From Clostridia bacterium (GTDB taxonomy: Bacteria > Bacillota > Clostridia > Oscillospirales > Acutalibacteraceae), in contig JAFXCQ010000016.1 of the NCBI GenBank assembly GCA_017521425.1, forward strand, positions 124,001 to 188,000: 64,000 nucleotides of DNA, read 5' to 3'. Within the stretch, counting starts at the first letter, position 1; every line of letters starts with the position of its first letter. The position numbers and the translations under genes were made by a program. Shown here one piece after another: positions 26,159 through 34,279 of the stretch. Below the pieces are notes generated by a model. The model searched no databases. It was not told where the DNA came from and saw only the letters and a program-made list of their open reading frames with translations.

Positions 26159-27436
26159 ATGAAAATATTAAAACTTGGCAACAGAGGGACTGATGTTTTC
26201 ATTCTGCAACTTGCACTTAACAGGGCGGGGTACTTAAATGAAGAACCGGACGGGATATTTGGTAATCGGACACAAAACGGAGTTTTACGCTTTCAGGGTG
26301 AAAAGAATTTAAAACAAGACGGAGTTGTGGGTGTGCGCACGTGGAATGCGTTAACACCATATTTAAAAGGGTATAAAATACACAGGGTTGTTCGTGGTGA
26401 TACTTTGTGGAAAATCTCACAAAATCATAACACGAGTGTTAATTCAATTCTTATCGCAAATCCCAATATTAACCCTGAAAATTTAAGAGTTGATTCAAAT
26501 ATAGTTATACCGTTAGGGTTTCCTGTTGTACCAACAAATATACCTTATACATATCAGTTGGTTTCATTTATCATAGAGGGGTTAGAGGTTCGTTACCCGT
26601 TTTTAAGTGGTGGTGTAATAGGTCAGAGTGTAATGGGTAAAAATATTCCGTTTGTAAAGATAGGTAGAGGTCAGACTGAATTATTTTATAATGCATCGCA
26701 CCACGCAAATGAATGGCTTACAACGCCTGTTCTTCTAAAATTTCTTGAGGAATATTCTGAAAGTTACGCAACCGGTGACGATATTTTTAATACAAGTGCA
26801 AGAGAACTCTATAACAAAGCATCTTTATATATTGTGCCGGTTGTTAATCCTGATGGTGTGGATTTAGTTAATGGTGTTGTGCCGAATGGTAAATTTTTGA
26901 GTGCAGCACAGAATTTAGCGGGTAATTACCCGAATATACCATATCCAAACGGGTGGAAAGCAAATATAAATGGTGTTGATTTGAATTTACAATACCCCGC
27001 AAATTGGGAGAAAGCAAGAGAAATTAAATTTTCACAAGGCTTTACGATTCCCGGTCCGAGAGATTTTGTTGGTAATGCACCTTTGACAGAACCCGAAGCG
27101 AGAGCGGTGTATAATTTCACAAGAAATCATGATTTCAGACTTACTCTTTCTTATCATAGTCAGGGTGAAATTATTTATTGGAAATATCTTGATTACGAGC
27201 CGGATAATTCAAGACGAATTGCTGAATATTTTGGTGAAGTAAGTGGTTACGCAGTAGAAGAAACACCATATTCCTCTGGTTTTGCAGGTTATAAAGACTG
27301 GTTTATTGAAACTTATAACCGACCCGGTTACACAATAGAAATAGGTATAGGAATGAGTCCTTTACCACTTTCACAGTTTTCGGAAATTTATAAGGATAAC
27401 ATAGGTATTCTTGTTGGTGGTATTACTGAAATATAA
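26159..27436 (+). CDS. M14 gamma-D-glutamyl-L-diamino acid endopeptidase with PG-binding and LysM domains
   Basis: 425 residues. Peptidoglycan_binding_1 repeat (LKLGNRGTDVFILQLAL, DGIFGNRT) at 1-65, LysM (VVRGDTLWKISQNHNTSV) at about 78-120, then a zinc carboxypeptidase domain: HxxE in HHANEW near 181, NPDGVDL, zinc His in SYHSQG near 331, catalytic Glu in TIEIG near 393. It cuts the gamma-D-Glu bond of peptidoglycan stem peptides. Similar enzymes act in sporulation. No classical signal peptide is evident. Its ribosome site lies in a hairpin. Confidence 0.93.
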   Translation: MKILKLGNRGTDVFILQLALNRAGYLNEEPDGIFGNRTQNGVLRFQGEKNLKQDGVVGVRTWNALTPYLKGYKIHRVVRGDTLWKISQNHNTSVNSILIANPNINPENLRVDSNIVIPLGFPVVPTNIPYTYQLVSFIIEGLEVRYPFLSGGVIGQSVMGKNIPFVKIGRGQTELFYNASHHANEWLTTPVLLKFLEEYSESYATGDDIFNTSARELYNKASLYIVPVVNPDGVDLVNGVVPNGKFLSAAQNLAGNYPNIPYPNGWKANINGVDLNLQYPANWEKAREIKFSQGFTIPGPRDFVGNAPLTEPEARAVYNFTRNHDFRLTLSYHSQGEIIYWKYLDYEPDNSRRIAEYFGEVSGYAVEETPYSSGFAGYKDWFIETYNRPGYTIEIGIGMSPLPLSQFSEIYKDNIGILVGGITEI

Positions 27437-27438
27437 AA

Positions 27439-27480
27439 AAGAACTGACTTAAAATTTTTGAGAATTTTAAGTCAGTTCTT
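27439..27480. terminator. Bidirectional terminator between convergent genes
   Basis: Perfect 18-bp stem starting AAGAACTGACTTAAAATT, loop tttgag; T-rich on one side, A-rich on the other. Confidence 0.85.
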
Positions 27481-27486
27481 CAATTT

Positions 27487-28263
27487 TTACTTTACGCCAC
27501 CATAAATGTCACTTTCAATATAGTCAACATCCAACATTCTGCAGAAGTTGAGTGAGAAAAGGTCGTTTGCAGTCCAGAGACCAACTTTTAAGCCTTTATC
27601 GTGGAATTCTTTAACCATTTCTTTTGTGGCAACTTTGTAATCTGCATCAATGTCAAAACCATAGTCGAAGCATCTTCTGTAATCGCCGCAGTTTTTGCCG
27701 TAAGTGAGCATAATGTTAAGTTCAGGGAATGCTTCGTGTGCTTTTATAAGATTGTCAAATTCAAATGACTGAAGTGAGCATTTAGATAAATCATATTTCT
27801 CTTTTGCCATGGTGAAAAGGTCGTTGATTTGCTCATCGGTCCATTCGCCTTTGAGTTCGATAAAGCAAATCATATTACCTTGTCTGCAGATATCTAAATA
27901 TCTTTCAAAAGTGCAAATGTAGCAAACTTCTTTTGATTTATCGTTGTAAATAGGTTTCTGTGTAAGTTCAACATAGGTGGAGTCTGCAACGAGTAATTCT
28001 GTGCCATCATTGAATTTAACTTCATCATTATGGTTCACAACGAAAACTCCGTCTTTTGTAATTCTTACATCTGTTTCAATACCACCTGAACCATTTTCTA
28101 TCGCACTTAAAAAAGCTGCTTCGGTGTTACCGGGTTGTTTCGCACTGTGTCCACGGTGAGCAATCATACAAATATCTTTATGTTTCTTTTCGTTTGATTT
28201 GTGAATTCCGAAAAGCGCTGCAGCACCTGCTGCCGCTGCTATAACCAATGCTTTTCTTTTCAT
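27487..28263 (-). CDS. Membrane-anchored glycerophosphodiester phosphodiesterase
   Basis: 258 residues. An N-terminal basic and hydrophobic segment (MKRKALVIAAAAGAAALFG) forms a signal anchor. The GDPD fold follows with AHRGHS, NTEAAF, GIETDVRITKDG, FIELKG and GLWTAND. It hydrolyses glycerophosphodiesters to glycerol-3-phosphate and an alcohol, probably at the outer face of the membrane. Start at MKRK with AAAGGAG; the frame to 28287 has no ribosome site. Confidence 0.92.
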   Translation of the reverse strand: MKRKALVIAAAAGAAALFGIHKSNEKKHKDICMIAHRGHSAKQPGNTEAAFLSAIENGSGGIETDVRITKDGVFVVNHNDEVKFNDGTELLVADSTYVELTQKPIYNDKSKEVCYICTFERYLDICRQGNMICFIELKGEWTDEQINDLFTMAKEKYDLSKCSLQSFEFDNLIKAHEAFPELNIMLTYGKNCGDYRRCFDYGFDIDADYKVATKEMVKEFHDKGLKVGLWTANDLFSLNFCRMLDVDYIESDIYGGVK

Positions 28264-28323
28264 AATTTTTCTCCTTTTGTTTTGCAAAATTTACTGTTAC
28301 AATAATATCACTCTCAATTTGTA

Positions 28324-28352
28324 TTGTCAATAATGTCATTTTATGTTAAAAT
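28324..28352 (+). promoter_or_regulatory. Promoter of the second YfcE-type gene
   Basis: TTGTCA, 17-base spacer, TAAAAT. Confidence 0.65.
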
Positions 28353-28382
28353 TAAAAAAAGTACAAATTCAAAGGTGATTTT

Positions 28383-28925
28383 ATGACGATTCTTATTGCA
28401 TCAGATATTCACGGTTCGCTTAAGTATTGCAATAAATTAGTTGAGCAATATAAAAAAGAAAATTGTGATAAACTTATTCTTTTGGGTGATATTTTATACC
28501 ACGGGCCACGTAACGATTTACCTGAAGAATATAACCCTAAAGGCGTAATACAATTACTGAATTCTATGAGTGATGAAATTCTTACTGTTCGTGGAAACTG
28601 TGAAGCAGAAGTTGATGATATGGTTCTTGATTTTAATGTATTGGCAGAGTATGCAATTCTTTATATAAAAAATAGACTTGTTTTTCTTACTCATGGTCAT
28701 AAATTTAACCCGCAGAATATGCCGAAATTAAAAAAAGGGGATATACTTTTCAATGGACACACTCATATAAGTAAAATTGAAGAAATCGGTGATGTTTTAT
28801 ATGTAAATCCCGGTTCTGTTTCGATACCTAAAGAAAATACAGAAAGAGGGTATATCGTTCTTACAGAAGAAAGTATTACACATAAAAATCTTGATGGTGA
28901 AGTTTTGAAAAAATATAATCTTTAA
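28383..28925 (+). CDS. YfcE-type phosphodiesterase (metallophosphoesterase)
   Basis: 180 residues. Ligand motifs: SDIHG, GDILYHGPRN, RGNCEAE, THGH and NGHTH, then NPGSVSIP. The GDxLYHGPRN loop and length are those of Escherichia coli YfcE itself, closer than the 17446 paralogue. It is a Mn2+-dependent phosphodiesterase of unknown physiological substrate. Single-gene unit with promoter and terminator. Confidence 0.92.
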   Translation: MTILIASDIHGSLKYCNKLVEQYKKENCDKLILLGDILYHGPRNDLPEEYNPKGVIQLLNSMSDEILTVRGNCEAEVDDMVLDFNVLAEYAILYIKNRLVFLTHGHKFNPQNMPKLKKGDILFNGHTHISKIEEIGDVLYVNPGSVSIPKENTERGYIVLTEESITHKNLDGEVLKKYNL

Positions 28926-28927
28926 TG

Positions 28928-28968
28928 AAAAATAACTTGTTACGAAATTTTCGCAACAAGTTATTTTT
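28928..28968 (+). terminator. Intrinsic terminator
   Basis: AAAAATAACTTGTT pairs with AACAAGTTATTTTT, with CGAAA/TTTCG pairing inside, followed by CTTTTTT. Confidence 0.8.
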
Positions 28969-29088
28969 CTTTTTTAATATTCTGAATAAGAAATATGCAA
29001 CACGATGTATTATATTTTACAATTTTAATTATTTTTGGGGAATGTTGAACATATTTTAGGGTGTTTTGTAGAATATTGTCAAAATATA

Positions 29089-29117
29089 TTGACTTGTATT
29101 GGAAAATATGTTTAAAT
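29089..29117 (+). promoter_or_regulatory. Promoter of the chemoreceptor gene
   Basis: TTGACT, 17-base spacer, TTAAAT. A motility-sigma (TAAA-N15-GCCGATAA) promoter was looked for and not seen. Confidence 0.5.
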
Positions 29118-29187
29118 TGTAGAGTGTATAGTAGTATATACATATTGGGTTATATTATGTTTGGTTATATTTTAAGGAGGAAACTTT

Positions 29188-31173
29188 ATGAAAAAGAAAA
29201 AACCAGAAAGACAAAGAAGTATCGGCTACGTAATGGCGCGTATGTCGTTTATTATGGTTATTGTCGGTATGGTGTGGATTTCTATGATTTCTATTGCATC
29301 TAACTTTATTGCAACCAAAAATGTTGTTTCCAGGGAGTTGCTTAGTGTAGTTACAACTGCAGCGAGAAGTGTACAGTGGGAATTACAGTCTTATGTTAAT
29401 TTAGCAGAAGCATTCGCCACTGATTCATATCTTTTATCGGATGATTATTCTGCGGCAGAGAAGCAAGCGCACATTACCGAAAAAGCTACTGCACATGGTT
29501 TAGTTGGTGGCGATATGCTTGACACAAGTGGTGTTGGTTTGGACGGAACAAATTACAGTTCATCTGAATCATTTAAAGAAGCGTTAAACGGTAAAGTGTT
29601 TATTTCTGCACCTACAGATACGGGTAATGGCACAAAAATGATGTTTATTGCTGCTCCTATATGGGCAAATGGTGTTGAAGGTTCTGACGTTGTAGGTGTT
29701 ATTTATCTCATACCTTCGCCAACAGTTTTAGATGATATTGTAAAATCAATAAAATCAAGTGATAGTGGTATAACTAATATTCTCGATAGCACAGGCGCTG
29801 TTATTGCTACATCAAAAGTAGCAGAAGAAGGTGCTGAAGAAGATGTTACTGCAGGTGCAAGTGAAGCTGAAATGGCTACATATATGGAACTTAATTCACG
29901 TATGATTTCCGGTGAAACCGGTTCTGAAACTTATGATTTTGCGGGTGTTTCTTATTTTACCGCTTATTCACCGATCGTAGGTACATCTGGTTGGTCAATT
30001 GCAGTTACTTCACCTTATGCTGATTTCCTCAGTAGTGTTGCTACTGTTTCACTTGTAATTTTTGTATGCGTTATCGTTATTGGTCTTCTTGCACTTTATA
30101 TCGCAAACAGACTCGGTAAGAAAATCGGTGGACCAATGAGTATCTGTACTGCTATCATCAATGGTATTGGTATTGGTGATTTCAGCAAAGAAGTACCTGT
30201 TGTTAAAAGAAAAGACGAAACAAGACTTCTTGCAGAAGCAACAGCTAAAGCAATCAACGAATTAAAAGAAATAGTTTATGATGTTACACGTGTTCTTGAA
30301 GCAGTTGCAGATGGTGATTTGACTGTTGATGTTGACGAAAAATCAGAAATGTATGTGGGCGATTATCAACGTATTTATGAGTCACTCACAAGCATTAAAA
30401 CAAGTCTTCAGGCTACAATGGAACAAATTGATGTTGCGGCAGAACAAGTTACATCAGGTTCAGAACAAGTTTCAATTGGTGCTTCTAACCTTTCAGAAGG
30501 TTCAACTGGTCAGGCTTCTTCAGTTGCTCAATTAGCATCAAATATCCGTACAATTGCAGATTTAATCAATGCAAACGCAGATGATGCTGCAAATGCTAAC
30601 AACTTAACTAACGAAGCAGGTGTCGCTATGGGCGATGCAACTGTATCTATGGAAAGTTTAGTTACAGCTATGAATGAAATTGCTGACCTTTCTGAAGAAA
30701 TTAAAAAGATTAACAAAACAATCGAAGATATTGCATTCCAGACAAATATTCTTGCACTTAATGCGGCGGTTGAAGCAGCAAGAGCAGGTGCAGCAGGTAA
30801 AGGTTTTGCAGTTGTTGCTGATGAGGTAAGAAACCTTGCAGGTAAATCACAAGAGGCAGCAAAGAGTACAACAGCTCTTATCGAAAATACAGTTCTTGCG
30901 ATTGAAAAAGGTACAGACCTTGTTAATGATGTTGCAAAGAAAATGACAGACGTTGCAGCTTCTGCCGGTGCTGTTGCTCAGATTAACGGTAAGATTTCAG
31001 AAGAAAGTAAAAACACCGCACTTTCTATTAACGAAATTACAATTGGTATTGACCAGATTTCAAATATCGTTCAGAATAACTCCGCTACATCACAGCAATC
31101 TGCGGCAGCGGCTGAAGAGCTTGCGGGTCAGGCTAACACACTTAAAAATCTTATTGAAGCATTCAAATATTGA
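29188..31173 (+). CDS. Methyl-accepting chemotaxis protein
   Basis: 661 residues: membrane helix about 14-36, extracellular Cache-like sensor about 37-280 ([38 protein letters not shown]), membrane helix about 281-303, HAMP, then a cytoplasmic signalling coiled coil with the hairpin tip [20 protein letters not shown]. The Cache type binds small ligands such as amino acids. No che or flagellar genes are nearby, so it is an orphan receptor feeding a CheA elsewhere. Confidence 0.95.
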   Translation: MKKKKPERQRSIGYVMARMSFIMVIVGMVWISMISIASNFIATKNVVSRELLSVVTTAARSVQWELQSYVNLAEAFATDSYLLSDDYSAAEKQAHITEKATAHGLVGGDMLDTSGVGLDGTNYSSSESFKEALNGKVFISAPTDTGNGTKMMFIAAPIWANGVEGSDVVGVIYLIPSPTVLDDIVKSIKSSDSGITNILDSTGAVIATSKVAEEGAEEDVTAGASEAEMATYMELNSRMISGETGSETYDFAGVSYFTAYSPIVGTSGWSIAVTSPYADFLSSVATVSLVIFVCVIVIGLLALYIANRLGKKIGGPMSICTAIINGIGIGDFSKEVPVVKRKDETRLLAEATAKAINELKEIVYDVTRVLEAVADGDLTVDVDEKSEMYVGDYQRIYESLTSIKTSLQATMEQIDVAAEQVTSGSEQVSIGASNLSEGSTGQASSVAQLASNIRTIADLINANADDAANANNLTNEAGVAMGDATVSMESLVTAMNEIADLSEEIKKINKTIEDIAFQTNILALNAAVEAARAGAAGKGFAVVADEVRNLAGKSQEAAKSTTALIENTVLAIEKGTDLVNDVAKKMTDVAASAGAVAQINGKISEESKNTALSINEITIGIDQISNIVQNNSATSQQSAAAAEELAGQANTLKNLIEAFKY

Positions 31174-31179
31174 TTTTCA

Positions 31180-31220
31180 AAAAACAGAGTCGGTAGGTTC
31201 ACACTACCGACTCTGTTTTT
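31180..31220. terminator. Bidirectional terminator between convergent genes
   Basis: Perfect 17-bp stem AAAAACAGAGTCGGTAG with loop gttcaca; overlaps the end of the ClpX-like gene. Confidence 0.85.
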
Positions 31221-32704
31221 ATTGAATTGTATGGAATGTAGTTTTTTCTGATTATTAAAATTTGTTTTTGAATCATTTTTTTTGCATCTCGCACGAGACA
31301 GCTTTTATAAAGACTGTAGTAGGCTTTAAACTCCCTGCGGTGGTCGGATGAGCCCTTTTCTGCCACTTCGCTCATTATCTGGTCAAAGATAGACTGTGTG
31401 CGTGTTAAATCACCCGCTGTATCGGAGACCTCTGCTAATTTTGTGAAGGAGGATAAGTGGTAATCTTTTTCAGGAAGCTGGTCTAAGGTGTATTGCGTAC
31501 AGGTTAAAAGAAAGTAATAAAGTTTCATTTCTTCCTGGGGTGTTATGTCAGAGGTAAAATTCATTAGATAGTTTACATAGGCGTATGCTTCGGCGGGAGT
31601 GGTTACGAAGTCGTAAAAGGATTCATCACATTCCTCAGCTGCTTCTTCGACTTCGGTAGTTATGATTTTGTCAAGTCCTTTTATTTTGCGTAATTTAGAA
31701 TGGTAGTATATCGGGGTGAGTGTGTCGTTTTTTACAGATAAAGTAACACTCGAGATGGTTGTGTCTTTGTCGATATCGACAAAAGCTTGGTTTAATGCAT
31801 TCTGCAATATTGTACCGACTGCTCTCGCACCGGTGTTAAGCTCGGTACACATTTCTGCAATTTTTTCACAGGCACTCACATCAATTTTTAAATTTACCCC
31901 CGAAACTTTAAAAAGGTGTGAATATTTTTCAATATAGGAGGCTTTCGGTGATTGTAAGAGAAAGCAGAAATCTTCCTTTGAGAGAGGCGGAATGTAGTGT
32001 ATTTCTCCTATTCTGCCTAAAAGCTCCGCGTTAAATCCGTAGCTTTTTATATCATCTAAAGTAGCATACTTTAAATATTCGCTTTCATTTTCGGTTACAG
32101 TGTTGTTGATAAAACCGATTGTGTTTCTGCCCTTCATTCGTTTTTTTATCATATCCTCAAGACCATCAAATGCCCCTGAGAAGATGAAGAGCATTTTGCT
32201 TGTGTCAATAAAATCTGTTCTGCCACTTCCTAAATCGCACGAGAGACCTTTACCTTCAATTACTTGTAATAGGTTAAATTGTGGGTTTGAAATCTCACCA
32301 TCTCTGAATTTCATTTTACAGAACTCATCAATTATTACTATACTGCTATTGAATTTTTCAACGTCAGTGCAGGCTTGCTTTGCGAGATTGAAAAGCTGAC
32401 TCAAGGTAGTGCCCTTGTATCCTTCAGGACTTAATGCACTGGAGTCGATTGTGAATACATTAAGCCCTGCAGCATCAGCTAACGATTTTATTAAGTGAGA
32501 TTTACCGCCACCGGTTCGTGCTAATACCAACATTGAGCAGATAGGGAGCGAATCAGGTGATATTCCAGCTTCTATAGCGCAGAGTTTTCTTAAATGAAGG
32601 CTTATGAGTGAAGCTAATTTATTTAAGGTTTCCTTTTGAGTTTCAAGAGGAACTATTTTATTTTGTGCTTTTTTTATGAGCAAATCTTTTGGAATGTACT
32701 TCAT
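31199..32704 (-). CDS. Divergent ClpX-like AAA+ ATPase with a C-terminal helical domain
   Basis: 501 residues. AAA+ core: Walker A ARTGGGKS at 62-69 (ClpX has GPTGxGKT), SALSPEGYKGTT, Walker B SIVIIDEF at 121-128, LFIFSGAFDGLEDMIKKR, arginine segment LLGRIGEI, sensor 2 LNTGARAVGTIL. That order is ClpX/HslU-like, but the ClpX zinc-binding domain is absent. Residues about 370-501 are an extra helical domain resembling the small protein encoded just upstream. This extra part recalls the all-alpha domain of VirD4-type conjugation ATPases (pattern SIFDQIM, then FKAYYSLYK). Function unknown; a mobile-element unfoldase is possible. The start has a GAAAGGAGCG site. Confidence 0.75.
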   Translation of the reverse strand: MKYIPKDLLIKKAQNKIVPLETQKETLNKLASLISLHLRKLCAIEAGISPDSLPICSMLVLARTGGGKSHLIKSLADAAGLNVFTIDSSALSPEGYKGTTLSQLFNLAKQACTDVEKFNSSIVIIDEFCKMKFRDGEISNPQFNLLQVIEGKGLSCDLGSGRTDFIDTSKMLFIFSGAFDGLEDMIKKRMKGRNTIGFINNTVTENESEYLKYATLDDIKSYGFNAELLGRIGEIHYIPPLSKEDFCFLLQSPKASYIEKYSHLFKVSGVNLKIDVSACEKIAEMCTELNTGARAVGTILQNALNQAFVDIDKDTTISSVTLSVKNDTLTPIYYHSKLRKIKGLDKIITTEVEEAAEECDESFYDFVTTPAEAYAYVNYLMNFTSDITPQEEMKLYYFLLTCTQYTLDQLPEKDYHLSSFTKLAEVSDTAGDLTRTQSIFDQIMSEVAEKGSSDHRREFKAYYSLYKSCLVRDAKKMIQKQILIIRKNYIPYNSIKTESVV

Positions 32705-32736
32705 AAATTTCGCTCCTTTCTTTGTTTGGTGTGAAT

Positions 32737-33216
32737 TTAATATATTGGAGGATGATAATTTTCAACAATTTTCCAGAAATGCTTTTCTATAACCTTTCCG
32801 GAATTTTCATCGCGCAATTCTAAAAATTCCTTATAAAATTTTCTTGTAGTCTGGTGTTTACTTAAATATGCTTTTTGAAGAGTTTCTTTTATAAATTGGT
32901 CGTAGAGTGGTTCGTCGTAGGAAGCATCGTTTATAAGAAATGCTGCAAGTAACCCAAGAGTCTGTAAATTATGGTTAGCTTTATTATAAAAGTCTTTTAA
33001 ATAATTAAGCGAAGTCTGTAAAAAGCAGAAAAGAAGTTTTTCTTCATTGGGAGGAATTTCTTTCAACAAGCTTATAAGGTGATTTGTGAATTTGTTAATA
33101 TCATCTTCGGTTTGTATGAATTCAGCAAAAGGGATTTTGTAGGTTGCTTCGTAAATTTCGGTTGGCGAAGCTTGTTTTGCTGTTATAATGGTTTCTAATG
33201 AATATAGGTTTTTCAT
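32737..33216 (-). CDS. Unknown helical protein paired with the ClpX-like ATPase
   Basis: 159 residues, all-helical by eye, no signal or membrane segment. The stretch EEKLLFCFLQTSLNYLKDFY, then LQTLGLLAAFL, then PLYDQFIKET, then TTRKFYKEFLEL can be laid on the C-terminal domain of the neighbouring 501-residue ATPase (EEMKLYYFLLTCTQYTLDQL, FTKLAEVS, SIFDQIMSE, EFKAYYSLY). Both resemble the all-alpha domain of TraG/VirD4 coupling proteins of Firmicutes elements. The gap to the ATPase gene is 32 bases. Ribosome site AAAAGGAGC. An adaptor for the ATPase is a reasonable guess. Confidence 0.65.
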   Translation of the reverse strand: MKNLYSLETIITAKQASPTEIYEATYKIPFAEFIQTEDDINKFTNHLISLLKEIPPNEEKLLFCFLQTSLNYLKDFYNKANHNLQTLGLLAAFLINDASYDEPLYDQFIKETLQKAYLSKHQTTRKFYKEFLELRDENSGKVIEKHFWKIVENYHPPIY

Positions 33217-33248
33217 ATTTACTGCTCCTTTTCGTTTCGCTTTATATT

Positions 33249-33268
33249 GCCCATCTCTCCGGATGGGC
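33249..33268 (-). promoter_or_regulatory. Hairpin directly after micro-ORF 2
   Basis: RNA sense: GCCCATC-cggaga-GATGGGC, 7-bp stem starting at the base after the UAA stop. Same stem length, loop length and position as the hairpin at 33347-33366, with paired substitutions. Confidence 0.75.
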
Positions 33269-33304
33269 TTATACCAGCAGAAGAAGTTTCTTTGTGTTTG
33301 TCAT
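33269..33304 (-). CDS. Micro-ORF 2 (11 codons, ends KLLLLV)
   Basis: MTNTKKLLLLV then UAA. Preceded by AAAGGGG with an 8-base gap. The last six codons (AAA CTT CTT CTG CTG GTA) and stop are identical to micro-ORF 1, and a hairpin follows directly. Four consecutive Leu codons recall leucine-operon leader peptides. It may be a regulatory leader for the two genes downstream. Confidence 0.55.
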   Translation of the reverse strand: MTNTKKLLLLV

Positions 33305-33346
33305 TTTCAGTACCCCTTTCTTATTGTTTGTATTCTTTTTGTTGTC

Positions 33347-33366
33347 GCCCACATCTCTGTGTGGGC
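33347..33366 (-). promoter_or_regulatory. Hairpin directly after micro-ORF 1
   Basis: RNA sense: GCCCACA-cagaga-TGTGGGC. Relative to the other copy, inner stem pairs ACA/TGT replace ATC/GAT, so pairing is kept while sequence changes. No T-tract. Confidence 0.75.
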
Positions 33367-33402
33367 TTATACCAGCAGAAGAAGTTTTGTTGTATTTTTC
33401 AT
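33367..33402 (-). CDS. Micro-ORF 1 (11 codons, ends KLLLLV)
   Basis: MKNTTKLLLLV then UAA. Preceded by AAAGGAGC with an 8-base gap to the ATG. Near-duplicate of micro-ORF 2, 98 bases upstream in the same transcript. The ribosome site and first codons also resemble the start of the real gene at 33216 (MKN). It lies about 40 bases after the promoter at 33449-33476. Confidence 0.55.
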   Translation of the reverse strand: MKNTTKLLLLV

Positions 33403-33448
33403 TTTGTTTTGCTCCTTTCGTTTTGGTTTTCTGTTTCTTTCTGTCTTT

Positions 33449-33476
33449 ACTATACCACACATTTTTCCAAAGTCAA
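33449..33476 (-). promoter_or_regulatory. Promoter of the micro-ORF/ClpX-like operon
   Basis: Minus strand: TTGACT, 16-base spacer, TATAGT. The resulting mRNA leader of about 225 bases carries both micro-ORFs and hairpins. The 33217-33559 gap holds only this leader and the divergent promoter. Confidence 0.65.
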
Positions 33477-33502
33477 AGAAACGTCACAACGAAATAGTCA
33501 TA

Positions 33503-33531
33503 TTGACAATAGTTGGTAAATATAGTATTAT
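33503..33531 (+). promoter_or_regulatory. Divergent promoter of the 33560 gene
   Basis: TTGACA, 17-base spacer, TATTAT, about 30 bases before the start codon and 27 bp from the opposite-facing promoter. Confidence 0.7.
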
Positions 33532-33559
33532 GTTTACAGAAAATTGAAAGGGGAAAATT

Positions 33560-34279
33560 ATGACAAATATTGAAAAATATAAGGCTTTAAAGGATGAAAG
33601 CAAAAAATATCAGGACCTCATAGAAAATCTCAAAAACCAGGTTTATGGCTACAATGTTTACTTAACTCATATTGCAGTGCGTGGTTTTCCTGAATATTCG
33701 TTTAAAGAAGATTCAAAGGAATTTAAAGTTATAAATAAATTTGTTGATAAAATAATTGGTTATTATAAATCATTTGACGAAAGTGTTTCGTCTGTATTTT
33801 CACGTGAATTTACAGAAAAAGATTCTGTTACCATCAAAAATATGCTTTATGTGATTATCGGTTTTTTAATGAGTGAATGTCGTAAAGAGGATTACACTTT
33901 TTTAGGTGTAATAAAGCTTTTAAAGACCTTTATGGGTTCAACTTCAAAAGAAAATGTCCACGATAAAACCAAAAGCGTGTTTTACAGGATATGGAAAGGT
34001 ATGTCAGATAAAAGTAAAAAAGCTATGCCTGATATATTGAACAATGCTTTTAATGACTTATATGAAAATTTTGACTATAACTATCTTTCAGAAATAGCAG
34101 ATGGTCTTTGGTATTGTATTCGTTTTTATCTTTACGATAATAATTTAGAATACACAGGCGACCCATTTATGATGATGGCAACAAATGATTTAATATTGGA
34201 AATTTCAGAAAGACTTTCTAATATACAACAAAATAAAAAGTCGCATAAATCCCGATTGGAGCGTGATTTATGTGATTGA
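33560..34279 (+). CDS. Unknown cytoplasmic protein of accessory island
   Basis: 239 residues, not recognised. It starts with a short coiled coil (KYKALKDESKKYQDLIENL), then alternating helical segments rich in Phe, Tyr and Lys (KNMLYVIIGFLMSECRKEDY, YRIWKGMSDKSKKAMPDI). No signal or membrane segment. A GAAAGGGG ribosome site precedes the ATG. The next gene's ribosome site and start lie within its last codons. The AT-rich, aromatic-heavy composition differs from the housekeeping genes and fits an accessory or mobile origin. Confidence 0.75.
   Translation: MTNIEKYKALKDESKKYQDLIENLKNQVYGYNVYLTHIAVRGFPEYSFKEDSKEFKVINKFVDKIIGYYKSFDESVSSVFSREFTEKDSVTIKNMLYVIIGFLMSECRKEDYTFLGVIKLLKTFMGSTSKENVHDKTKSVFYRIWKGMSDKSKKAMPDILNNAFNDLYENFDYNYLSEIADGLWYCIRFYLYDNNLEYTGDPFMMMATNDLILEISERLSNIQQNKKSHKSRLERDLCD

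Noticed and set aside
33188-33547. Several plus-strand ORFs of 90-119 residues
   Set aside because: They read through the inverse of the micro-ORF/hairpin leader; all three frames stay open because of T-rich composition, with no ribosome sites.
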